DNA of 64,000 bases from Paenibacillus sp. L3-i20 (GTDB taxonomy: Bacteria > Bacillota > Bacilli > Paenibacillales > Paenibacillaceae). Numbering within the stretch: the first letter of the stretch is position 1; every line of letters begins with the position of its first letter. Location of the stretch: assembly GCF_022180385.2 (NCBI RefSeq), contig NZ_BQME02000001.1:2531636-2595635 (forward strand), in the 5' to 3' direction. The notes below the pieces were generated by a model that had not been told where the DNA came from, did not search any database, and saw nothing but the letters and a program-made list of their open reading frames with translations. Positions 7,887 to 16,094 of this stretch are shown piece by piece. A program made the position numbers and the translations under genes.

Positions 7887-9119
7887 TCATTGGTACAGCT
7901 TCTTCGATTTTACCGTTCCGCTCGGAAGCTGCTCGCGTTTGCCAACAGCAATGACTTCGATGCCTTGCAGCAGTCGATTCCGAATCATTTGTCCAATATC
8001 GTCAATCTGCCCTTCGACCTCAAGCTTAATAATGGAAATGACTTTGTTGGTTAGTTGGTCACTCTTTATAAAAAGTTTGAGTTTGTTATCTTGCACCATT
8101 ACGCGCAGCAAAGCATCGTTCAGATGACGATTGACCACTTGTTCGATGTCGTAGAGGCTTATCTTTTCTCCATGTTTGAGCTCTGGACCAATTCGTTTTG
8201 TAATACAAGTAAATCCTTGCCTTTGCTTGCCATTAATTTCGATCGTTCGGAAATCTCTGACTACGTCATAAGTAACGTAACGAATAACCGGAAACAGACT
8301 GCGTGAGAATGAGGTTAGAATGAGCACCCCTTCGTTATGCTGTAACGTCTGGAATTCTTCGCTAATATCCTCCGCCCGCAACACTTCTCCAATTAAGTCA
8401 TCCGCTAATATATAAAGACCGAACTCATGGGAAAATGCCGCAATTGCACCAACCTCTATAGAACCGTAAGTGTCGAGAATATCACGAGTAGTGATTTGGA
8501 ACCTTGCAGCCATGTTGGCTTGCCAATCTGCAGTAGCAAGCTCACCGACAAGAATAATCTTCTGCAAGCCAAAATTTTCATTAGGAGGAACAGCATCCGC
8601 AATTGCTTCTAATATCGATGGCATCGTATAAAGAAGGTCTGGTTTGAAGGAACGAAGCTTTGCAATATGATCCTCAATAGGTGAGGTGAAAGGGATCGCT
8701 TCTCCTTGAAAGCCGAGCTGCTCGAATATAGTGAGCGCAGTACTCGCTGCGTGACCGGTACCCATATCTGCCAAAGCTCGTGAGACGGTGCTCTTTTCGC
8801 CAAGCCATTCCTTATAACTCGTTTTCTTAGCTTCTATATAACGGTCATCATCGTCTTGGGAATAATAAATGGCTTTACGTATGCCTGATGATGTACCAGA
8901 GGTGCGGAATATGGACAGTCCTGGCTCTTGTCTAGGTGGCTGCGAATAGTAAAGTTGATCTAATAATGGGGCTGTCATGAGAGGCAACTGCTCTGCGGCA
9001 AGCGACTGCTCCTCGTGAATAGCTGATAGAACAGTGCCCCTTTGCTGAAGTAGCTCTCTGTACCACGGGTGAAGTTGTTCAATAATACGAAGCTGATGAA
9101 GCAGTCGTGTTGTGTACAC
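7887..9119 (-). CDS. PaaK/coenzyme F390 synthetase-like adenylate-forming ligase
   Basis: A 410-residue member of the ANL superfamily related to phenylacetate-CoA ligase. The P-loop FRTSGTSSGIRKAI, the A5-like LDTYGSIEVGAIA and the DVVRDF hinge region are visible; the C-terminal end has GTVKSKKLYQ with a lysine where A10 would be expected. Such enzymes adenylate a carboxylate and may pass it to CoA, a carrier protein or an amine. It is the first gene of the operon, beginning at GTG 9119 after AGGAGGT. With SbnA and SbnB downstream, an attractive inference is activation of an acid for coupling to diaminopropionate, but the substrate is unknown and no carrier protein or NRPS is seen nearby. Confidence 0.8.
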   Translation of the reverse strand: MYTTRLLHQLRIIEQLHPWYRELLQQRGTVLSAIHEEQSLAAEQLPLMTAPLLDQLYYSQPPRQEPGLSIFRTSGTSSGIRKAIYYSQDDDDRYIEAKKTSYKEWLGEKSTVSRALADMGTGHAASTALTIFEQLGFQGEAIPFTSPIEDHIAKLRSFKPDLLYTMPSILEAIADAVPPNENFGLQKIILVGELATADWQANMAARFQITTRDILDTYGSIEVGAIAAFSHEFGLYILADDLIGEVLRAEDISEEFQTLQHNEGVLILTSFSRSLFPVIRYVTYDVVRDFRTIEINGKQRQGFTCITKRIGPELKHGEKISLYDIEQVVNRHLNDALLRVMVQDNKLKLFIKSDQLTNKVISIIKLEVEGQIDDIGQMIRNRLLQGIEVIAVGKREQLPSGTVKSKKLYQ

Positions 9120-9315
9120 CTAATAGCAGACCTCCTATGAGGATAAGTTTGTTTGAACCTATTTCTCCAATAATAAATCATATGTGTTTGCGGATAGTTG
9201 GTTCAGCTATGACGACAGCGGCCTAAAGCGAAATGACTATTTTTTCGTATAGTAGTAGTAGAGCGAGAATAGTAGAGATACAAGTCTAGAATAGTGGCAG
9301 GTGGAGGACCAGATA

Positions 9316-9330
9316 GCGTCAGCATGACGC
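9316..9330. repeat. Inverted repeat in the leader of the ATP-grasp gene
   Basis: GCGTCA-GCA-TGACGC is a perfect 6-bp inverted repeat 20 bases before the ATG of the next gene. It may be a small RNA hairpin or a protein-binding site in the divergent spacer between the ligase operon and the ATP-grasp gene. Confidence 0.4.
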
Positions 9331-9350
9331 CGCGATAGAAGGGAGTTCAG

Positions 9351-10169
9351 ATGCGGACAATGCCTAAACTTAAGGTGAGTGCAAGCAAAAGTGTATATCG
9401 GACAACTGACAAGTGGGCGAAGACGAATTATTTACTAGGGCATGAGGAATTACGAAATTATATCCCATTAACGAAGAGATTTAACCGCAACAATTTATTG
9501 AAAATGCTGCAAGATTATTCAATGGTCTATGTAAAACCAACATTCGGCTCGATGGGCCGTGGTGTTATGAAGGTGGAGAAAACGTCTGCTGGAACCTATT
9601 CATATCAACTTTTGGGTAGAAAGCGGACTTTTCGGACCTTTGATGGACTATATCTTTCCATTAAAAAAGATACTCTAGGCAAAGGTTATATCGTGCAGAG
9701 AGGCATTCATCTATTAACTTATGATGATAGACCATATGATCTTCGTTTAGTTGTGCAGCAAACCCCGTCAAAGCGATGGGAGGCGACAGGCACAGTGGCT
9801 AGAATTGCTTACCCAGGGAAAATCGTAACAAACGGTAGTCAAGGCGGAACGATTTTACCTGCAACTCAAGTGTTGCAACCTTACGCTTCCCAAAGCAGGA
9901 TGGATCAATTGCTTTCAGACTTAAATCGAATTGGTGTCGATACGATGAAACGACTTCATCGCTACTATCCGAGCCTAAAAGAAATTGGATTAGATATTGC
10001 GATAGATAGAGAACTGCACCCATGGATACTAGAGGTAAATACGAGGCCAGATCATTGTCCATTCGCCATATTGCAGGATCAATCGATGATTAGACGTATT
10101 GTATATTACGGTCGTAGATATGGACGATCATATAAGCTTAATTGTAATAAAGCAAAATCGACACTGTAG
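9351..10169 (+). CDS. YheC/YheD-family endospore coat-associated ATP-grasp protein
   Basis: A 272-residue ATP-grasp protein. The family signature is seen in VYVKPTFGSMGRGVMKVEK (ATP-binding lysine and glycine loop), YIVQRGIHLL, DLRLVVQQ and EIGLDIAIDRELHPWILEVNTRPD, whose Asp/Glu/Asn residues bind Mg-ATP. B. subtilis YheC and YheD are coat-associated and longer (about 363 and 453 residues), so this is a short, single-domain version without the N-terminal extension. Function is not established; ATP-grasp chemistry suggests ligation to a carboxylate. The ATG follows GAAGGGAG. It is divergent from the diaminopropionate operon and ends at a bidirectional terminator. Confidence 0.85.
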   Translation: MRTMPKLKVSASKSVYRTTDKWAKTNYLLGHEELRNYIPLTKRFNRNNLLKMLQDYSMVYVKPTFGSMGRGVMKVEKTSAGTYSYQLLGRKRTFRTFDGLYLSIKKDTLGKGYIVQRGIHLLTYDDRPYDLRLVVQQTPSKRWEATGTVARIAYPGKIVTNGSQGGTILPATQVLQPYASQSRMDQLLSDLNRIGVDTMKRLHRYYPSLKEIGLDIAIDRELHPWILEVNTRPDHCPFAILQDQSMIRRIVYYGRRYGRSYKLNCNKAKSTL

Positions 10170-10172
10170 TAG

Positions 10173-10215
10173 AAAAATAGCCTCCAAACCATTCATAGGC
10201 TTGGAGGCTATTTTT
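10173..10215. terminator. Bidirectional terminator
   Basis: AAAAATAGCCTCCAA pairs with TTGGAGGCTATTTTT across a 13-base loop, with A and T runs on both flanks. It serves the converging ATP-grasp and SLH genes; its right edge touches the SLH stop. Confidence 0.9.
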
Positions 10216-11461
10216 ATTTTTTGGTTGCAATGGAGAAGATGACTGTTTTATTTTTGGTGTCTACCAAAATATTTACGGTATCAGTACCTATCAACGTATG
10301 TTGGGTAGTTACTGCTTCGCCTTTTTCTACTTTAACGCACACATTGTCGAATAACTCTTTAAATGCGATGGCGTTGTAGCCGAATAAACTATTCGCAAAT
10401 TGTTCCACCACTTCTTTGTTCCGAGCTAGTGAACCGTCACGTAGGCGCATGGTGATGCCATACGTGTTGTATTGTGGATCGAGCCATATTGCAGCTTCTT
10501 CGTTGATATTCGTTGAACCTAATGGACGATTATAGACGCTATCTTTTTCTGTTTTATCCTTGTATAGGCGCAGTGTCGTATCGTATAAGTCATGGTTGGT
10601 TCCACGCAGTTGACTCACTTGGAGAAGTGTTTCATAAGCATCCCACATCCGTTTGTCAGGGAAAACAATAACTTTGGTGCCACCGCCGGCAGTAGGTACA
10701 ATTCTCTCCAGCTTGTCCGGCGACACTTTCACGACGATCCGTTTGGATTTGTTCGTCAATCTTTCTAATAACACGAGTGCTTGAGCACGAGTTACCTTTT
10801 GTCCAACTCCAAAAAATCCATTCGGAAAACCTTCCATAATACCTTTCACAAGCGATTCAGCGATGAACCGTTGTTCACGATCGGTTGCTCCATTGATGTC
10901 TCCGTACGCTTGGGCCATCTTCTGACCAAATTGACTATCTTCCAAAAACTCTGTTTCTTGAAGAGTGTAATAAATGACTTCTGCTACGTTTTCACGATTC
11001 ATGTCAGCCTGAAAATCAGCATAGCGACTTTTATTCAGGAAGTGCAGATCACTTGCAATATCGATAAATTCCTTAGCCCAATAACCTACTGTGCTGGGGG
11101 TAAAGGTGAAATACCGGTAATCTTGCTTCAAAATGGCCTGGTTCTCTTGACTTAGAGAATTTAAAAATGCAGCATTCCAGCTGCGCGAGCCATTTTTGTG
11201 AAGGTCAGTGTACGAAAGAACTAACATTTTTACAAATTGATCAACTTTAATTGTAGCATCTGGTTTAAAAGTCCCATCTGGGTAGCCCTCAAGTATGCCT
11301 CGACTAACCATTTCATTGATTGTTTTCTCAGCCCAATGACCTTTTGTATCTGTGAATGCGGATGCTGAGGCTGCAACCGTTGCTTGATCGTATGCTATTG
11401 GGGTAGTAAATGTTGCCCATAACAACATAATTCCAAGTACTAGTAGAGATAGACGTTTCAT
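10214..11461 (-). CDS. S-layer homology domain protein, secreted
   Basis: A 415-residue exported protein. The start is ATG 11461, placed 8 bases after GGAGG; the longer frame to 11512 includes that site. A signal peptide (MKRLSLLVLGIMLLWATF) is followed by SLH repeat 1 (FTDTKGHWAEKTINEMVSRGI then EGYPDGTFKPDATIKVDQF), a degenerate second repeat near VGYWAKEFIDIA, and SLH repeat 3 (YGDINGATDREQRFIAE then EGFPNGFFGVGQKVTRAQAL). SLH domains bind pyruvylated secondary wall polymers. The C-terminal half (about 230-415) is not a domain I recognise; it contains repeated charged segments and ends NKTVIFSIATKK. It is probably a cell-surface protein. Confidence 0.88.
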   Translation of the reverse strand: MKRLSLLVLGIMLLWATFTTPIAYDQATVAASASAFTDTKGHWAEKTINEMVSRGILEGYPDGTFKPDATIKVDQFVKMLVLSYTDLHKNGSRSWNAAFLNSLSQENQAILKQDYRYFTFTPSTVGYWAKEFIDIASDLHFLNKSRYADFQADMNRENVAEVIYYTLQETEFLEDSQFGQKMAQAYGDINGATDREQRFIAESLVKGIMEGFPNGFFGVGQKVTRAQALVLLERLTNKSKRIVVKVSPDKLERIVPTAGGGTKVIVFPDKRMWDAYETLLQVSQLRGTNHDLYDTTLRLYKDKTEKDSVYNRPLGSTNINEEAAIWLDPQYNTYGITMRLRDGSLARNKEVVEQFANSLFGYNAIAFKELFDNVCVKVEKGEAVTTQHTLIGTDTVNILVDTKNKTVIFSIATKK

Positions 11462-11801
11462 TGATGTAAATCCTCCTAAATCGATATATTCCGACATATT
11501 ATAGATAACCATATAAATTCGTTATTTAGAATGGGCTGAATGGTACAACCTTGAAAGCGCTATTAGTCCTGACTTTCCAGAAACTGATAGCCCTTTCAGC
11601 TTATCGGAGAAATTCATCTAGTCTATATTTCATATAGAAATTAGTAATAAATGACTTTTTAGTGTGAAGATAAGGCGGGGAAAACGAGATTAAAGTCGAA
11701 AAATACCTCAATTGAGGTACATCATACACATACCGTCAAGCGGAGGATTGCAACAATAATAGTGTAAATAGCGTATGTTTTGTAAATGGAGGTTGAGAGA
11801 A

Positions 11802-12239
11802 ATGAACCAACAATTAAAGTATTTTCTAATTACTCTAGTAAGCGTGTTAATTATTGGTATTGGAATGATAATGGTAATAAACGAGATTTCAAAATTAGAA
11901 ATAGTAAGAGCCTTGGGTAGTTTCAAGGTTGAGATTCATAATGAATCGGATCACGATCTAACTTTTGTTGAAATAGGAACTGTAACAAGCGCTTCTCGGG
12001 AAAAAGAAAACGAAGGAAATTCCAAAGATGTGTTTAAAAAAGAGATACGAAGCGGAGAAAAACGAACGATTAAGCCAAACCTCAGCATAACTGGTGAAGG
12101 TGGCATTTACTTAACATATATTGATTCGAAAGGTAATACGGCTTCAGCGTCAGTATGCTCGTATACGGAAAGCATATCTGGATATTCAACAGCTATCATC
12201 ACAAATGACGAAATTAAAGTTGAAGAGAACTGCTCTTAA
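11802..12239 (+). CDS. Hypothetical membrane-anchored protein
   Basis: The 145-residue product is not recognised. ATG 11802 is chosen because TGGAGG lies 8 bases upstream; an earlier ATG at 11775 would swallow that site. Residues about 8-28 (YFLITLVSVLIIGIGMIMVI) form one transmembrane segment with a short cytoplasmic N-terminus. The external part looks like a small beta-rich domain (KVEIHNESDHDLTFVEIG, then ISGYSTAIITNDEIKVEENCS) with two Cys residues that could pair. The beta strands resemble small immunoglobulin-like exported domains of Bacilli, but no function can be assigned. It stands alone. Confidence 0.7.
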   Translation: MNQQLKYFLITLVSVLIIGIGMIMVINEISKLEIVRALGSFKVEIHNESDHDLTFVEIGTVTSASREKENEGNSKDVFKKEIRSGEKRTIKPNLSITGEGGIYLTYIDSKGNTASASVCSYTESISGYSTAIITNDEIKVEENCS

Positions 12240-12318
12240 TATATATTTCTACTTAGTGATGTAGTTTAGCGGTCACTTGCCTACAATTTGCTCAAGAAGG
12301 CGGAGATAGACCAAAAAA

Positions 12319-12364
12319 CAGAAAGGGCAGTACAGGGATAACCTCCCTAGCACAGCCCTTTCTG
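12319..12364. terminator. Possible terminator hairpin
   Basis: CAGAAAGGGC pairs with GCCCTTTCTG, with an inner AGGG/CCCT stem. There is no strong T run after it on the plus strand, and it lies 80 bases after the preceding stop, so its role as a terminator is uncertain. Confidence 0.45.
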
Positions 12365-12457
12365 ATTGTTGCCTATTTTTCATAAAGCGAGCTGTATCCT
12401 CAAGTAAGCGAACTTACTTTTGAGGCAGACTCATCAATATTCAAATGCAGTTAGTAC

Positions 12458-12796
12458 TTAATCCAAAACCGCACTAATATGAGCTTTTGTAATGGACCAG
12501 TGAGAAGCAGTCCACACTTTTGCGCCTTTATCAATGTAGATGATTTGTGGAGATTCATGTTTAACGCCTGTATTCTCAGCAATTTGATTGGAAATAGGAC
12601 GCGATTCGATTACCTTTACAAATAAATAATCGATGTCTTCGCGAGGTGTACTCTTCAAATAATTGTTAAACTCGTCATGTGCGTTGGCGCTCACTGGACA
12701 AGTTGTGCTGTGTTTGAACACGACGATCGGACGTGTGCTCGATTGTTCTAAAGCACTGTTCCATTCATCGATCGATGTGATTTCTCTATAAGTCAT
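12458..12796 (-). CDS. ytxJ: Bacillithiol system redox protein YtxJ (monothiol bacilliredoxin)
   Basis: A 112-residue thioredoxin-fold protein. The active site is FKHSTTCPVSANAHDEF with a single Cys (TCPVS), and the cis-proline region reads HESPQIIYI. YtxJ-type bacilliredoxins remove bacillithiol from proteins and belong to the low-molecular-weight thiol system of Firmicutes. Length and motif agree with the family. The ATG is preceded by AAAGGAGAGATC. No bacillithiol synthesis gene lies in the window; the OhrR-type regulator 7 kb away is another thiol-redox component. Confidence 0.9.
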   Translation of the reverse strand: MTYREITSIDEWNSALEQSSTRPIVVFKHSTTCPVSANAHDEFNNYLKSTPREDIDYLFVKVIESRPISNQIAENTGVKHESPQIIYIDKGAKVWTASHWSITKAHISAVLD

Positions 12797-12963
12797 ACGT
12801 TGATCTCTCCTTTAATAATTATGTATGTACTGATCTGCGTTATACTTTATTATATCGTTAATTGGAGTGACAAGTCATCCCGCCATCTGCAGCTGAATTA
12901 AAAAGGTGATTGGTGAGGGTTGATCTTGTGCGATGAACGTGATAATATGAATCCACGGACGAA

Positions 12964-12988
12964 ATGACCGAATTAGTATTTTGGTCAT
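12964..12988. promoter_or_regulatory. Candidate TetR operator upstream of its own gene
   Basis: The site has the form ATGACC-N13-GGTCAT and lies about 40 bases upstream of the TetR start. Its core TGACC-N13-GGTCA has the same spacing as the element in front of the YhgE/Pip gene. A TAGTAT -10-like string lies between the half-sites, so binding would block the promoter. Confidence 0.6.
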
Positions 12989-13026
12989 AACGCATAACGA
13001 GCAGTTGTTAATGGGGAGGTGCACAA

Positions 13027-13602
13027 ATGGCCATTGATCGACGACAGCAAATTTTAGAAGCGGCAGCTAAGTCATTTTCGATGTTTGGTTATAAGGCGAC
13101 AACGATGGACCAAGTTGCCAAAATTGCGAATGTCGGTAAAGGGACGATATACACCTTTTTTACGAACAAAGAAGAGCTGTTTCAAGAAATAATGAATCAA
13201 TTGAGTTTGGAAATGAAACGTATTGCGGAGAAAGCAATCGACCCGAACAGAATGTTTTTTGACAATTTGAATGCAGCACTTGAGCTATTGCTCGACTTCC
13301 GCGAAGAACATGAATTAGCCTTGAAATTGTCGCAAGAGGTACGGGAAATTGGTACACCGATGGCGATTGAAGGACTTTACCAATTGGAGAAGGCGGTTAT
13401 TGGTTATATCGCTTGGCAAGTAAAGGGTGCAGTAGAAAAGGGCGAGATTAAGCAATGTGAGCCAGAAATGACCGCATTCGTCATGCTTAAGCTGTATACG
13501 GCGCTTACTGTTGAATGGAAAAAAACGAACGAGCCGCTGGAGAAATCGAAAGTAGCGGAACGATTGAGATTTTATTTGGAACAAGGATTGGCTCCTGTGT
13601 GA
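13027..13602 (+). CDS. TetR/AcrR-family transcriptional regulator (YhgD-like)
   Basis: A 191-residue repressor-type protein. The N-terminal HTH reads RRQQILEAAAKSFSMFGYKATTMDQVAKIANVGKGTIYTFFTNKEELF, the canonical TetR pattern with the recognition helix in VGKGTIYTFF. The C-terminal helical domain is the ligand and dimer part. It starts at ATG 13027 after GGGGAGGTG. It lies immediately before a YhgE/Pip exporter gene, as YhgD precedes YhgE in Bacillus. Matching inverted repeats before both genes imply autorepression and repression of the exporter. Confidence 0.9.
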   Translation: MAIDRRQQILEAAAKSFSMFGYKATTMDQVAKIANVGKGTIYTFFTNKEELFQEIMNQLSLEMKRIAEKAIDPNRMFFDNLNAALELLLDFREEHELALKLSQEVREIGTPMAIEGLYQLEKAVIGYIAWQVKGAVEKGEIKQCEPEMTAFVMLKLYTALTVEWKKTNEPLEKSKVAERLRFYLEQGLAPV

Positions 13603-13628
13603 GCGGGATGCCTTTTTTTATAACCAAA

Positions 13629-13655
13629 ATTGACCAAAATACTATAATGGTCAAT
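13629..13655. promoter_or_regulatory. Candidate TetR operator and promoter of the YhgE/Pip gene
   Basis: ATTGACC-N13-GGTCAAT is an inverted repeat of 7-bp arms, with the same core and spacing as the site before the TetR gene. TATAAT at 13643-13648 lies between the half-sites, a likely -10 element that a bound repressor would cover. Confidence 0.65.
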
Positions 13656-13687
13656 TGGTATTAAGCAGATTTAAAGGAGTGAGGATA

Positions 13688-15712
13688 TTGAAATTAAGAG
13701 GTATTCAGCAATTTGGCAGAGAACTGGCCGCAATTGCTCGCAATAAAAAGGTGTTAATTCCAGTTATTGCAGTTTTGACTGTTCCCGTCATGTATGCGGC
13801 TATGTTTCTTGGAGCATTTTGGGATCCGTATCAAAGGCTTGCGGACTTGCCAGTAGCAGTCATTAATTCCGATGAAGGAATCCAATATGAAGGCGAATCG
13901 ATGCATATCGGAAAAGATTTTGAGGAAAAGCTAAAAGAAAATCAGACATTCAAGTGGGACTTCATAAGTAAGGAAGAAGCTCTTCAAGGTATGAAAGATA
14001 ATAAATACTATATGGCTATAGAAATCCCAAAGGACTTTTCGGAGAAGACAACATCACTAACTTCCGATAAACCGGAGCAAGCACAGCTCGTATATTTACC
14101 GAATGAAAGCTATAACTTCCTTGCATCTCAAATAGGTAATACAGCAGTTGAGCAGATGAAAGGTATGTTGAACAAGGAAGTAACAGAAGCTTACACAAGG
14201 ACAGTATTCGATAAGCTTGAGGATGCTGCGGACGGTATTGTAAAGGCTAGTGACGGAGCAAACAAACTTGCGGATGGAACAACAAAAGCGAAGGATGGCG
14301 CTCAGTTGCTTGAGCAAAATCTGACTAAATTAGCTAGTGGTACTGTTTCTCTTCAAGAGGGTTCATCTAAGCTAAATGACGCTGGAGGCAAGCTAGCAGA
14401 AGGCAGCTCGAAGTTAAAAGATGGTGCTACTGAATTAGCTAGCGGAATGGGATTGCTTGCTGGAGCTACTGATCAGCTTGCCAATGGGGCAACAAGTGCA
14501 CAGGGTGCATCTAAACAAATTGCAGGTGGACTAGAAGCTTCGGCTAAAGGTACAGCGGAGTTAGAAAATGGTGCGAAGACGTTGGCAGCAGGATTAGAGC
14601 AACTTGCAGCGAGCGATCCGAGCTTGACTGATAATGAGAGTTTCCAATCGTTAGTTGCAGCAAGTAAGCAATTAGCGAGCGGTTTAGGTCAATCATCTGC
14701 CGGTCAGAAGGAATTAAGTGCAGGAGCAGCTAGTCTTATGAAGGGGCTAAGCGATCTTTCTACTGGTGCAGCAACTTTGGATGAGAAGTTGGCTGGAGCA
14801 AAAGGCGGAGCTGAGACATTGTCGTCAGGACTTGTCGAACTGAATAGCGGCGCTAGTGAGCTTGCAGCTGGTATTTCGAAGTTGGACTCATCGGTAAGTG
14901 AGCTAACGACAGGAACTAAGAAGCTTGAGGATGGAGCTACACAAATCACTTCGGGATTGCTTGAACTAGATGGAGGCTCACATGAGCTGTCTCAGAAGTT
15001 AGGGGATGCTTCTAAGCAAACATCAGATTTGTCGATGTCCGATGAGATGGTAAATATGTTCGCTGATCCGATTAATCTAAACGTGGATCGAGTAACTGAA
15101 GTACCGAACTACGGTACAGGATTTGCACCATATTTCTTGTCATTAGGTTTGTATGTAGGTGCTCTTTTAATAACAATTGTGTATTCGGTTCGTGAGCCCG
15201 CAATTCGTCCAATAAACGGTTGGAGCTGGTTCTGGAGCAAGTCATTGACGCTAATGCTGGTTGGTACAATACAGGCATTGATTGCGGATGCGGTATTGAT
15301 TTTCTTGCTTAAACTTGATGTGCAAAATATGCCACTCTTTATTATGTTCTCAATTTTGACAAGCATAACGTTTATGATGTTGATTCAGTTCTTCGTAACA
15401 ACATTAGGTAACCCAGGTCGATTTGTAGCGATTGTGATATTGATTCTACAACTTACAAGCTCTGCAGGTACGTTCCCGCTGGAACTAACGCCAAGTTGGT
15501 TACAGCATGTAACACCATGGTTGCCGATGACTTACTCTGTTGCTGGACTTAAAGATGTCATTTCCAGCGGAGATATCAGCAATATGTGGAGTCACGCAGG
15601 CGTTCTTGCAGCATTCGGATTGTTGTTCGCTATCATGACGTTGATTTACTTCATTACTAGTCACCGTCGTGAAAGTCAATCTGATTCAAGTCGCGAAGTA
15701 ACGGCTGTATAA
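13688..15712 (+). CDS. YhgE/Pip-family membrane exporter
   Basis: About 674 residues. A TTG at 13688 is taken as start because AAAGGAG lies 8 bases upstream; a TTG at 13655 would overlap the operator. Topology: one N-terminal transmembrane segment (VLIPVIAVLTVPVMYAAMFLGAFW), a large external region (about 40-470), and five C-terminal membrane segments of ABC-2-like form. The external region contains many repeats of the type LASGxxxLxxGAxxL, predicted helical and coiled-coil-like, typical of YhgE/Pip (phage infection protein) and ESX-linked EsaA relatives. The transported substrate is unknown. Regulation by the preceding TetR is inferred from the shared operator. A hairpin terminator ends the gene. 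Confidence 0.88.
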   Translation: MKLRGIQQFGRELAAIARNKKVLIPVIAVLTVPVMYAAMFLGAFWDPYQRLADLPVAVINSDEGIQYEGESMHIGKDFEEKLKENQTFKWDFISKEEALQGMKDNKYYMAIEIPKDFSEKTTSLTSDKPEQAQLVYLPNESYNFLASQIGNTAVEQMKGMLNKEVTEAYTRTVFDKLEDAADGIVKASDGANKLADGTTKAKDGAQLLEQNLTKLASGTVSLQEGSSKLNDAGGKLAEGSSKLKDGATELASGMGLLAGATDQLANGATSAQGASKQIAGGLEASAKGTAELENGAKTLAAGLEQLAASDPSLTDNESFQSLVAASKQLASGLGQSSAGQKELSAGAASLMKGLSDLSTGAATLDEKLAGAKGGAETLSSGLVELNSGASELAAGISKLDSSVSELTTGTKKLEDGATQITSGLLELDGGSHELSQKLGDASKQTSDLSMSDEMVNMFADPINLNVDRVTEVPNYGTGFAPYFLSLGLYVGALLITIVYSVREPAIRPINGWSWFWSKSLTLMLVGTIQALIADAVLIFLLKLDVQNMPLFIMFSILTSITFMMLIQFFVTTLGNPGRFVAIVILILQLTSSAGTFPLELTPSWLQHVTPWLPMTYSVAGLKDVISSGDISNMWSHAGVLAAFGLLFAIMTLIYFITSHRRESQSDSSREVTAV

Positions 15713-15736
15713 TTATAAAAAAGGAATGTATAATGA

Positions 15737-15757
15737 AGAGCGCTTAAACAGCGCTCT
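15737..15757. terminator. Terminator after the YhgE/Pip gene
   Basis: AGAGCGC-TTAAACA-GCGCTCT is a perfect 7-bp hairpin, followed by TTATTTCTGTTTT. It lies 25 bases after the stop. Confidence 0.8.
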
Positions 15758-15976
15758 TTATTTCTGTTTTAGAGCAGATACAACAGAATATATTTCTTCT
15801 CGATCTTCAGTGTGATAAACTAACGCTTTATGTTTATATATGAGTATAGTTGGATGCTGTTGGATATTGAATATTTCACTGCAAATGTAGGGCATCCTCT
15901 TTAAATTGAAGAGCAGTCTGGTGGACTGATTGAAAATAGGAAAACAAGGAATAGTAACAGTATACTGTTCATACAT
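15758..15976 (-). CDS. Small hypothetical protein, possible thioredoxin-fold fragment
   Basis: The 72-residue frame ends at the shared terminator, in convergent orientation to the YhgE gene. The segment FNIQQHPTILIYKHKALVYH resembles the cis-proline strand of thioredoxin-fold proteins, and the tail EEIYSVVSALKQK resembles their last helix; the N-terminal half with the usual CxxC is absent. The ribosome site is weak (GGTAGG two bases from the ATG). It could be a short protein, a decayed thioredoxin-like gene or chance. Reported with low confidence. Confidence 0.35.
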   Translation of the reverse strand: MYEQYTVTIPCFPIFNQSTRLLFNLKRMPYICSEIFNIQQHPTILIYKHKALVYHTEDREEIYSVVSALKQK

Positions 15977-16094
15977 AACCTACCAAGCAAGTGAACGAAT
16001 GAGCGCATTGAATCCTTTGTTTCCACTTGCCCTTTTTCGGAGATGCTGTATAATCACTATGATTTCTTTTATTGTGGCTAAGGAGGACTAACAA

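Noticed and set aside
7651..8306. Plus-strand frames opposite the sbnA and ligase genes
   Set aside because: They are antisense shadows of well-supported minus-strand genes and have no start signals.
11551..11564. cre-like (CcpA) site TGAAAGCGCTATTA style element upstream of the SLH gene
   Set aside because: It has one mismatch to the consensus in the conserved half, lies about 90 bases upstream of the start, and has no supporting context.
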